DNA of 64,000 nucleotides from an uncultured Litoreibacter sp. GTDB lineage: Bacteria; Pseudomonadota; Alphaproteobacteria; Rhodobacterales; Rhodobacteraceae. The notes beneath the pieces are model-generated. The model ran no database searches and was not told where the DNA came from. It saw only the letters and a program-made list of their open reading frames with translations. The stretch lies in assembly GCA_947501685.1 (NCBI GenBank), contig CANMWQ010000001.1:372001-436000 (forward strand), read 5' to 3'. The translations under genes were made by a program, and so were the position numbers. This document shows, piece by piece, positions 43,792-51,265 of this stretch. Numbering within the stretch: position 1 is the first letter of the stretch; each line of letters begins with the position of its first letter.

Positions 43792-44415
43792 ATGTTTTTC
43801 AAACCAAACCGCAAGATTGCCAAAAGGCCGTCTCCGCTGTTGTTGAACGTGGCGCCGGAGCCGGGGTTTTTCGCCGGAACACGGATTGCCACGCGCTATG
43901 CTTGGACCGCCGTTGAAGATTTGCAGGTGGGCGATTTCGCCCTGACTGCGGAGAATGGCGAGCAGGCGATCACCGCTATTGAACATGGCGAGCTGAGCGT
44001 CTCGGCGCATGCGGCTGCTGCCGCGCATTGGCCACTGCTGGTGCCCGAAGGGGTGCTTGGCAATGACACGCCGCTGATGGTGTCCCCGGCCACACGTCTG
44101 GTGATTGAACATCAACAAGCCGCGACGCTGTTTGGCCAGCCACGGGTCTCCGTGCGGGCCGAAAGCCTCATTGGCTACCGCGGCATTGCGCGCGCCCGCA
44201 TCGGCAAATCGCTGTCTCATGTGACGTTGCATTTCGAGGGTCCGCAAACTCTGGTGGCCCATGGCAGCCTGTTTTTTGACGTGCCCTGCGCCAACCGGGT
44301 GCACAGTTTTATGCCGCTTGATGCCCGTCAGGCCCGGCTGCTTTTGCACCAAATGGGAGAGGCCGAGACGATCCGCCGCGCCATGGCACCGCGCCCGGAC
44401 CCATTCCTGACCTGA
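43792..44415 (+). CDS. Hint-domain protein
   Basis: A 207-residue protein with a Hint_2-like module, common in Rhodobacterales. It has FFAGTRIATRYAWTAVEDLQVGDFALTAENGEQ near residues 27-60, a central RLVIEHQQAATLFGQPRVSVRAESLIG stretch, and VHSFMPLDARQARLLL at the end. Hedgehog/intein Hint domains cut at a Cys or Ser at the start of the GT-x-I block; here that position is Phe-Phe-Ala, so self-splicing is doubtful. The start at 43792 (ATG after GGTGGGACT) is preferred over the GTG at 43783. A terminator follows 43 nt downstream. Confidence 0.75.
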   Translation: MFFKPNRKIAKRPSPLLLNVAPEPGFFAGTRIATRYAWTAVEDLQVGDFALTAENGEQAITAIEHGELSVSAHAAAAAHWPLLVPEGVLGNDTPLMVSPATRLVIEHQQAATLFGQPRVSVRAESLIGYRGIARARIGKSLSHVTLHFEGPQTLVAHGSLFFDVPCANRVHSFMPLDARQARLLLHQMGEAETIRRAMAPRPDPFLT

Positions 44416-44457
44416 ACATCACCCTCTGAGCACTCCAAGACCGTTTGCGGTTTCCAC

Positions 44458-44496
44458 AAAAAGAGCTCCAGCCCTGTCGCGGTTGGGGCTCTTTTT
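44458..44496. terminator. Bidirectional intrinsic terminator
   Basis: AAAAAGAGC and GGGCTCTTTTT frame an almost fully paired hairpin with a TGTCGCG loop and a T-run on one strand and an A-run on the other. It lies between the convergent Hint-domain gene and the small membrane-protein gene, and can end both transcripts. Confidence 0.9.
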
Positions 44497-44510
44497 GGTG
44501 TTGAACCGCG

Positions 44511-44696
44511 CTAGGCGCGCAGCAGCAGGTCGATCAGCCCGCGCAGAACCAGCCCAGCGGCCAGTGCCACCAGATAGCCAAAGCTCGCCCAAAGCGTGAA
44601 CAGCCCGATGAACACCACCAGACCGGCCATCCACAAGAAAGGCTGCGTAAAATCCTCGACCCGGCCTGCGGGCCTGCGTGGCTCAAAATCGCGCAT
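44511..44696 (-). CDS. Small two-helix membrane protein
   Basis: A 61-residue protein with a polar N-terminus (MRDFEPRRPAGRVEDFTQ) and two hydrophobic helices (about 20-38 and 41-58). No known family comes to mind. A hydrophilic start with Arg residues suggests the N-terminus is cytoplasmic. It is separated from the convergent Hint gene by the bidirectional terminator and lies 45 nt downstream on the minus strand of nothing coding, so it has its own promoter or follows the aminotransferase transcript in reverse orientation of reading. Confidence 0.6.
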   Translation of the reverse strand: MRDFEPRRPAGRVEDFTQPFLWMAGLVVFIGLFTLWASFGYLVALAAGLVLRGLIDLLLRA

Positions 44697-44741
44697 GGGC
44701 GAAAGTTTAACATCGGATGTCAGCTTTTCCAGCCCGATTGC

Positions 44742-45851
44742 CTAGTCGTGATCCGCGGCCTTAAGAGCCGCGGGTAGCGCCTCTGCGAAGGCTTGCAGGT
44801 CCTCTGTGCGCCCGCAGCTGACCCGGATACAACGATCCTGAGGGGCCACGAAGGGCATGCGCACGAATATCCCGCGCGCGATCAGCTCGGCCAGAACTGC
44901 GCGCGCATAGTCGCCGTCCCGGCCGCAATCCATCGTCACGAAATTGGTGGCGGAGGGCAGCGCGGTCAGCCCGTTCTCTGCGGCGATTTGGCTGAGCCCT
45001 GCGCGGGCCTGGATCACCTGCGCGCGGATCTGGGCAAGGTAGTCCTGATCTTGCAACGCCGCCAAAGCGCCCGCCTGCGCTATACGGTTCACCCCGAAAT
45101 GGTTGCGGATTTTGTTGAACGCCATGATCAGCTCCGGATGGCCCAACGCATAGCCAACCCGCGCGCCCGCCATCCCGTAGCCCTTTGAAAATGTGCGCAT
45201 CCGGATCACATTCGGGTTGCCCATATCCAGCGGAGGCAGCGTGCCCTCGGGCGCCAGATCACTATAGGCCTCATCAAGCAGCAGCAGGCGGCCCTCCGGC
45301 ACCTGCGCAATGGTACGCGCCACGGCGTCAGCGCTGTGCCAGCTGCCCATCGGGTTGTCGGGGTTGCAGAAATAGACCAGCTTGGTGTCTGTTTCGCGAG
45401 CCTTTTCGAGCAGCGCATCGGGGTCCTGATGGTCGTCTTTGTAAGGCACGCTGTGCAGCACCCCGCCAAAGCCCGCGACATGGTAATTGAAGGTCGGATA
45501 GGCCCCGGCGCTGGTCACCACCGCGTCGCCGGGCCCGATCAGCAGCCGCACCACATAGCCCAGCAGCGCGTCGATGCCCTCGCCAATCATGACGTTTTCT
45601 GGCGCAACATTGTGATGCGCGGCAATCGCCTCGCGCAACTCGTGGCTTTCCGGATCGCCATATTGCCAAGCTTCACTGGCCGCCTGCGCCATGGCCGCAA
45701 TGGCCTTGGGGGAGGGGCCAAACACGCTTTCATTGGCCCCCAGCCGGGCGGTGAACGCGGCCCCGCGCGCACGTTCCTGCGCTTCGGGCCCCACAAACGG
45801 GACGGAGGCGGGCAGGGATTGGGCGAGCGGTGTCAGCATGGATTTTGTCAT
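44742..45851 (-). CDS. HisC-like PLP aminotransferase
   Basis: A 369-residue class I/II aminotransferase of the histidinol-phosphate aminotransferase group. Features are LGANESVFGPSPKAI near residue 35, YGDPESHELREAIA near 62, CNPDNPMGSWHS near 161, and the PLP Lys in RTFSKGYGMAGARVGYALG near 220; a C-terminal RIRVSCGR follows the family. It might be a second HisC or an aromatic/other amino-acid transaminase; no his genes are near. The start at 45851 (MTKSML) is chosen; 45839 is also possible. Confidence 0.85.
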   Translation of the reverse strand: MTKSMLTPLAQSLPASVPFVGPEAQERARGAAFTARLGANESVFGPSPKAIAAMAQAASEAWQYGDPESHELREAIAAHHNVAPENVMIGEGIDALLGYVVRLLIGPGDAVVTSAGAYPTFNYHVAGFGGVLHSVPYKDDHQDPDALLEKARETDTKLVYFCNPDNPMGSWHSADAVARTIAQVPEGRLLLLDEAYSDLAPEGTLPPLDMGNPNVIRMRTFSKGYGMAGARVGYALGHPELIMAFNKIRNHFGVNRIAQAGALAALQDQDYLAQIRAQVIQARAGLSQIAAENGLTALPSATNFVTMDCGRDGDYARAVLAELIARGIFVRMPFVAPQDRCIRVSCGRTEDLQAFAEALPAALKAADHD

Positions 45852-45944
45852 GCGGGGGATCAAAGCAGATCACAGCCGCGGCGCAAGGTTGAATTCTGAC
45901 CCATGCACCCCCACATGCAAGCCGTTCGCAACAGGAGGGCCAAC

Positions 45945-46124
45945 ATGGCTGACCTCACCCCACCCGGCCTGACCCGCCGGGGATTTATCGCTGCAACGCT
46001 TGCCGCAGGCTCCGCCCGGATGCTGCCGCAGATCGCCAAAACCCCACCCGCACGGCGTGTTTTGACGCTGGTCTATGACCGCTCCATCGGGGCCATGCGC
46101 GCGATCGATAAACTGGTTCGCTAG
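45945..46124 (+). CDS. 59-residue Tat-signal microprotein
   Basis: The start at 45945 has a strong AGGAGGG box 6 nt upstream, which decides it over the in-frame ATG at 45903. The N-terminus TPPGLTRRGFIAATLAAGSA is a clear twin-arginine signal (RRGFIA). The remaining 30 residues (QIAKTPPARRVLTLVYDRSIGAMRAIDKLVR) are basic and too short to be a folded enzyme, so the mature product is a peptide or an adaptor riding a partner. No family is recognised. It is convergent with valS and 93 nt from the aminotransferase start. Confidence 0.7.
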   Translation: MADLTPPGLTRRGFIAATLAAGSARMLPQIAKTPPARRVLTLVYDRSIGAMRAIDKLVR

Positions 46125-46139
46125 GCGCAGAAAAGGCGG

Positions 46140-49100
46140 CTATCCCAGCTCGGCCAGCCGGGCGAGGGCTGCGGTTAGTTTCTCTTCTTCCTCTTCCCGC
46201 GCGGCGAGGTTTTCTTTGGCCTCGGCCACCACCTCATCGGGCGCGGAGGCCACAAACTTGGGGTTGTTCAACCGCCCGCGCAAGCCGCCGAGCTCCTTGG
46301 TCAGCTTGCCCAGAGATTTCTCAAGCCGGGCTTTCTCAGCACTGACATCAACAATGCCTGCAAGGGGCAGCGCGAAATTGCCGCCAGCAACCGGGATCGA
46401 GACGGAGCCTTTTGGTGCGGCACCCGCGCTGACCTCGCCCAATCGCGCCAGCTTGCGGAACAGCGCGGCGTTATTGGCAAAGGCGGTTTTGCCTTTGGCG
46501 TCCAGCGCGACCTCGATCAGGGGCACCTCCAAAGAGGCGGGCACGTTCATTTCGCCGCGCGCGGAACGGACGTTTTCGATCAGGGTGATGACCCAGTTCA
46601 TCTCCCGGTCCGCATCGGCGTCGACCAGCTCGGACCCATATGTGGGCCAGTCGGTCACCGCAAGCATCTGCGCGCGTTTTGCGGTCACGCCCCAGAGCTC
46701 CTCGGTGATGAAGGGCATGGTGGGGTGCAGCAGGATCATGCATTGGTCCATCACCCAGCCCATGGTCGCGCGGGTCTCCGCCTTTTGGTCCTCGGTGCCG
46801 TCATAGAAGAGTGGCTTGGACAGCTCCACATACCAGTCGCAGACCTTGCCCCAGACAAATTTATAGAGCGCATCGGCGGCGTCGTTGAAACGGTACTCCT
46901 CAAGGGCGGCGTCAACCGTCTCGCGGACCTTGGCGGTCTCCCCGATGATCCATTTATTGACCGTTTGCGCGGGCGAGGGCAGCGCGAAGGTTTCCGCGCC
47001 GACATAGACCTCGTTCATCTCCGCAAAGCGGACGGCGTTCCAGAGCTTGGTCCCGAAATTGCGGTAGCCCGCGATGCGCTGCATATCGAGTTTCAACACC
47101 CCGCCCAGCGAGGCCATGGCGGCGTTGGTGAAGCGCAGCGCGTCGGCGCCGAACTCGTCGATGATGTCGAGCGGGTCGACCACGTTGCCGGTGGATTTCG
47201 ACATCTTCTTGCCTTTAGCATCGCGGACGAGGCCATGCAGGTAGACGGTGTCGAAGGGCACCTGATTCACGACCGCCAGCTGCATCATCATCATGCGGGC
47301 GACCCAGAAGAACAGAATGTCCTGACCCGTGATCAGCGTCGAGGTCGGGAAGTATTTTTTGTATTCTTCCGTTTCCTCGGGCCAGCCCAGCGTGCCGATG
47401 GGCCAGAGGCCGGAGGAGAACCATGTGTCGAGGACGTCGGGATCTCTGAGCAGCAGAACGAAGTTTGCTGACCCGTCAGCTTTACCAGCCTGCAGACCCT
47501 GCTGGCTCATGCTAGTGGCTGTTTCGACCTCATCATTGAACATGAAGTTCTTGTTTTCCTGAGGAGTGTCGTATGCGTATTCGACGCCATAGTGCGTTTT
47601 TGCAAGCTCAGTCGCTTCCTCAAAGCACGATGCGCAAAAGCGTTCTGAGAGATCGCCATAGTCGAGTGCTCCGGTTTTTGCATTCTGTTTGGGACCGTAC
47701 CAAACCGGGATCTGATGCCCCCACCACAACTGCCGCGAAATGCACCAAGGCTCGATATTCTCTAACCAGTGGAAATACACCTTCTTGTCGCCCTCGGGCA
47801 TGATCCGGGTGCGGCCGTCCTTGACGGCGTCCAGCGCGGGCTGGACGATTTTGGAGGTATCGACGAACCATTGATCCGTCAGCATCGGCTCGATCACGAC
47901 TTTGGAGCGGTCGCCGAAAGGCTGCATGATGGGTTTGTTTTCGACGTAAGGGATCATGGCGTCCCCTGCCTCAGCCGTGTCATCCCCGACTTGATCGGGG
48001 ATCTCTGAATTCGGAGATCCTCCGGTCAAGCCGGAGGATGACGTGGAAGAGCTGTCTGGAGATCCTCCGGTCGAGCCGGAGGATGACGCGGAGGAGGGGG
48101 CGGGGACCATAACGGCCAGCCCTTCATCGGTGATGTCCTGGACCACCTTCTTGCGCGCCTCGAACCGATCGAGGCCGCGATAGGCCTCGGGCACAAGGTT
48201 CATCGCGGCGATCACGGACTCGTCCGGCAGTGGTATGTCGCCATTGGCGATGCTTTGTGCGGCTTCGGCCTCTTCGGCGTAGGGTTTGCCGTCGCTGCGC
48301 ATCGCACCACGCGTGTCCATCAGCGCATACATCGGGATGCCCCCGCGTTTGGCGACCTCATAGTCATTAAAATCATGCGCGCCGGTGATCTTCACGGCAC
48401 CGGAGCCGAACGTCATGTCGGGGTAGTCATCCGTGATGATCGGGATCAGGCGGCGATGCTCTTTGGGCCCGACCGGAATTTCGCAGAGCTTGCCAACGAT
48501 GGGGGCATAGCGCGCGTCATCGGGATGGACCGCAACCGCGCCGTCGCCCAGCATAGTTTCGGGCCGTGTCGTGGCGATGGAGATGTAGTTGCGGGTCTCG
48601 CGCAGGGTGACGTTGCCGTCCTCGTCCTTTTCGACATATTCATAGGTCTCGCCGCCCGCGAGCGGGTATTTGAAATGCCACATATGGCCCGGCGTCTCGA
48701 GGTTCTCGACCTCAAGGTTCGAAATCGCCGTTTCGAAATGCGGGTCCCAGTTGACCAGCCGTTTGCCGCGATAAATGAGGCCCTTGTTATACATCTCCAC
48801 AAAGACCTTGATGACGGCGTCGTGGAAATTGCCCTCGTTGCCCGCAGGCGCATTCGGCGCGCCGGACATGGTGAAGGCTTCGCGGCTATAGTCGCAAGAG
48901 GCCCCGAGGCGGCGCAGCTGCTGGATGATCGTGCCGCCGGATTGGGTCTTCCACTCCCAGACTTTTTCGAGGAATTTTTCGCGGCCCAGCTCCGTGCGTT
49001 TGGGCTGCTGGGTTTCCATGAGCTGGCGCTCCACCACCATTTGCGTGGCAATCCCTGCGTGATCCGTGCCGGGCTGCCACAGCGTGTCGTAGCCCTGCAT

Positions 49101-49310
49101 CCGCTTCCAGCGGGTCATGATGTCTTGCAACGTGTTGTTGAAGGCGTGGCCGATATGCAAAACGCCCGTCACGTTGGGGGGCGGGATCATGATGCAGAAG
49201 GTCTCTGCACGCGAGGCGTTTGCGCCTGCCTTGAAACAGCCTGCGGCCTCCCATGCGGCCGAAAGCCGGGCCTCGGCCTCGTCTGCGTTGAATGTTTTTT
49301 CCATGGCCAT
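46140..49310 (-). CDS. valS: Valyl-tRNA synthetase
   Basis: A 1056-residue class I synthetase that charges tRNA-Val and edits mischarged threonine. HIGH is in [16 protein letters not shown] near residue 45, and KMSKS is in [17 protein letters not shown] near 690. An editing domain lies between them, and a C-terminal coiled coil closes it. The start at 49310 (MAMEKTFN) has AGAGGAC about 9 nt upstream; ATGs at 49304 and 49316 are alternatives. Unusual: residues about 402-448 are a Ser/Gly/Thr-rich stretch encoded by three palindromic units at 47979-48087, an in-frame insertion absent from ordinary ValRS. Confidence 0.95.
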   Translation of the reverse strand: MAMEKTFNADEAEARLSAAWEAAGCFKAGANASRAETFCIMIPPPNVTGVLHIGHAFNNTLQDIMTRWKRMQGYDTLWQPGTDHAGIATQMVVERQLMETQQPKRTELGREKFLEKVWEWKTQSGGTIIQQLRRLGASCDYSREAFTMSGAPNAPAGNEGNFHDAVIKVFVEMYNKGLIYRGKRLVNWDPHFETAISNLEVENLETPGHMWHFKYPLAGGETYEYVEKDEDGNVTLRETRNYISIATTRPETMLGDGAVAVHPDDARYAPIVGKLCEIPVGPKEHRRLIPIITDDYPDMTFGSGAVKITGAHDFNDYEVAKRGGIPMYALMDTRGAMRSDGKPYAEEAEAAQSIANGDIPLPDESVIAAMNLVPEAYRGLDRFEARKKVVQDITDEGLAVMVPAPSSASSSGSTGGSPDSSSTSSSGLTGGSPNSEIPDQVGDDTAEAGDAMIPYVENKPIMQPFGDRSKVVIEPMLTDQWFVDTSKIVQPALDAVKDGRTRIMPEGDKKVYFHWLENIEPWCISRQLWWGHQIPVWYGPKQNAKTGALDYGDLSERFCASCFEEATELAKTHYGVEYAYDTPQENKNFMFNDEVETATSMSQQGLQAGKADGSANFVLLLRDPDVLDTWFSSGLWPIGTLGWPEETEEYKKYFPTSTLITGQDILFFWVARMMMMQLAVVNQVPFDTVYLHGLVRDAKGKKMSKSTGNVVDPLDIIDEFGADALRFTNAAMASLGGVLKLDMQRIAGYRNFGTKLWNAVRFAEMNEVYVGAETFALPSPAQTVNKWIIGETAKVRETVDAALEEYRFNDAADALYKFVWGKVCDWYVELSKPLFYDGTEDQKAETRATMGWVMDQCMILLHPTMPFITEELWGVTAKRAQMLAVTDWPTYGSELVDADADREMNWVITLIENVRSARGEMNVPASLEVPLIEVALDAKGKTAFANNAALFRKLARLGEVSAGAAPKGSVSIPVAGGNFALPLAGIVDVSAEKARLEKSLGKLTKELGGLRGRLNNPKFVASAPDEVVAEAKENLAAREEEEEKLTAALARLAELG
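47979..48087. repeat. Palindromic element of three units inserted in valS
   Basis: Unit A (47979-48003) is GTCATCCCCGACTTGATCG...; units B (48016-48042) and C (48061-48087) are its inverted relatives, with stems ATCCTCCGG/CCGGAGGAT around a CTTGA or CTCGA loop. B and C start 45 nt apart (15 codons) and are near-identical, so they form a tandem repeat. A and B face each other, joined by GATCTC...GAGATC. All stay in frame, and translate to SGLTGGSP-like and IPDQVGDD peptides. Confidence 0.88.
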
Positions 49311-49463
49311 GATCATCAGTCCTCTTGCGTTGAGGCTGACATAGCGGGGCAGGGCGGAAAGGAAAAGTGCCAAGGCTGACCTGACGCGCGGTCCGGGCCG
49401 TTTCACACCCCTGACGGTGCCGCGCGGCGTGGCCCGTCTGACGCCAGAGCGCAGACACGTCTT

Positions 49464-50645
49464 TTAGGAGCCGGAGCCATCCTGCGTCACAGTTTGCGGC
49501 AGCCCGCCGATCTTGGGGCGTTTGACCCAAGGCAGACGGCGGGACCAGCCGTCGCGGCGGGCCAGCGCGCTGCTGTGCAGCGATTCCGACGGGTCCTTGC
49601 CCACGGTCCGGGCGCTGCGGCCGAGAAACAGCTTGCCCCAGCCCCGGAACGTGCCGACCGACGGCGCATTCACATCGAGCGGGTAGCGCGCGCGCCAGCC
49701 GTCGGGCAAGGGCAAGCCGCAGCGCTCCGCATTGCCCAGCATCCAGACCAGCGGGATATTGGAGAGCGGCCGGGCGGGCTCGAAGCCCGTCAAATGCCCG
49801 CCCACATCGCCGTGGCTGCCGGGAAACCAGACCTGTTGCAAAGTGCCGCTATAGCCCGGCTCGCTGTCCCACAGCACGGGTGAGAAGGCGTTGCGGGTCT
49901 CGTTCAGCGACAGGGCCTGAAACCCGTGCCGCACGGTCTCGCCCAGATGGTGCGAGTGGAACGCATGCTCCACCGGAGACAGCCGCCACAGCACCGGCGC
50001 GCGGAAGCCAAGCGCGCGGACCGTGTCCCAGACGCCCACCATCTCCACGGGGGCGTCCTCGTAGCAATGAACCGAGCGGAAGGATTTCGCGGCCAGACTG
50101 TCGGGGTCGATGCGGTAGTGGCGAAAGGCCTGGCGCACGTTGCGCTCCGTGGCGTGGTCGCTTTTCAGCAGGCCCACCCGGTCGATGACGCCCGCAAGCG
50201 AGCGCACGGCGTAAGCCCCGCGCGAATAGCCGAACAGAAAGATCCGGTCGCCGGGCCGGTAGCGCGAGGCGATGAACCCGTAGGCGCGCCGGATCTGGCG
50301 GTTGATGCCAACGCCCGCCAAAACGTCGATCGCGCGCGAAAACCCCTGCCACTGGATGCCCGCCTCGTATTTCAGTGAGATCGCCTTGTTTGGCCCCATC
50401 TCGGAGAGCAGCCGGAAAGTGCGCCCGGCATTTGTCTCGAACCCTTCCTCCAGCGAGGACATGGTCCCGTCCAGAATGACCACATGGGTGATCGGCCCCC
50501 GCTTGGCCGCGCCTGAAGGGTGCAGCGTTTTGTCGCCCGGCCCGAACCCTGCGAGATGTTTGAGGCTGTTGGACATGGCCAACCCATGACCGAGCAGTCT
50601 TTTCATCAGCTTAGGCAGGCGCACGGTCAAAGGTCCTTTCGGCAA
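49464..50645 (-). CDS. DUF2235 alpha/beta-hydrolase (Tle1-like phospholipase fold)
   Basis: A 393-residue protein of the DUF2235 family. The nucleophile Ser is in FLFGYSRGAYAVRSLAGVI near residue 140 (GxSxG), an Asp in VEMVGVWDTVRALG near 208, and a His in WFPGSHGDVGGHL near 290, forming a likely catalytic triad. Known members include the T6SS phospholipase effector Tle1 and also housekeeping-looking proteins. No T6SS genes (vgrG, PAAR, immunity) are adjacent, so it is probably a lone intracellular hydrolase. ATG at 50645 was taken; MKRLLGHG 39 nt downstream is an alternative. Confidence 0.78.
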   Translation of the reverse strand: MPKGPLTVRLPKLMKRLLGHGLAMSNSLKHLAGFGPGDKTLHPSGAAKRGPITHVVILDGTMSSLEEGFETNAGRTFRLLSEMGPNKAISLKYEAGIQWQGFSRAIDVLAGVGINRQIRRAYGFIASRYRPGDRIFLFGYSRGAYAVRSLAGVIDRVGLLKSDHATERNVRQAFRHYRIDPDSLAAKSFRSVHCYEDAPVEMVGVWDTVRALGFRAPVLWRLSPVEHAFHSHHLGETVRHGFQALSLNETRNAFSPVLWDSEPGYSGTLQQVWFPGSHGDVGGHLTGFEPARPLSNIPLVWMLGNAERCGLPLPDGWRARYPLDVNAPSVGTFRGWGKLFLGRSARTVGKDPSESLHSSALARRDGWSRRLPWVKRPKIGGLPQTVTQDGSGS

Positions 50646-50734
50646 CGGGTCACGCGCGCCAGACTAGGCCAACGGGCAGGCGGTGTCAGCCTCGGCAGGG
50701 GCAAAGAATATGGGTTGTGTCCGGGTGTCACAGG

Positions 50735-51178
50735 TTACGGAATGAGGGTGGCAAACATCACCGACGCCGCCCCGTAGCCGATCAGCATTTCCAGCACCAC
50801 GATGTTGAGCAACATGCGGCGGAACCGGTGCGCCATGGCGGCGATGGCGAGCCCCGCCAACAACAAATGGAACCCAGCGGTGAAGGTCAGGGCGGTGAAA
50901 TAGTAAAACACATCGGGACCAAATCCGGGCGACAGCACCGCCTGCGTGTCGACCCGCGCCGCAAAGGACAGCGGCACCAGAATAAGCCCCAGAAACACCG
51001 CCAAAATGATCGACCAGCCGCGCGAGCGGCCTGCACTGTCGCGTGCAGAAATGGCGGGAGCTGTCACCCGTGTGGGGGTCACGGGCGCCTCCACAGGGGC
51101 GCGGGGCTCCGCTACGGGCATCTTGGCAATCCGGCCAATACGGTCGTGAAACGTCGTCTGGGTCGTTGTCTGGCTCAT
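50735..51178 (-). CDS. Hypothetical three-helix membrane protein
   Basis: A 147-residue protein. An N-terminal polar region of about 55 residues is rich in Pro, Ala and Thr. Hydrophobic helices follow at about 57-75 (WSIILAVFLGLILVPLSFA), 87-107 (PDVFYYFTALTFTAGFHLLLAG) and 120-145. The start at 51178 (MSQTTTQ) drops three residues from the ATG at 51187. No family is recognised. It lies between DUF2235 and the CoxL-like gene on the same strand, with 87-nt and 89-nt gaps. Confidence 0.6.
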   Translation of the reverse strand: MSQTTTQTTFHDRIGRIAKMPVAEPRAPVEAPVTPTRVTAPAISARDSAGRSRGWSIILAVFLGLILVPLSFAARVDTQAVLSPGFGPDVFYYFTALTFTAGFHLLLAGLAIAAMAHRFRRMLLNIVVLEMLIGYGAASVMFATLIP

Positions 51179-51265
51179 ATGGCGCACCTTGCTGGAAAAG
51201 ATGAGACGCCCTGAGGCTAACCCGCGTCTTCGGCCAAATTATGGCCAAATCGACCAAGTGTCGCG

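Noticed and set aside
47979-48087. CRISPR-like or tandem coding repeat in valS
   Set aside because: Units are inverted palindromes of unequal spacing without spacers; they fit a palindromic element better.
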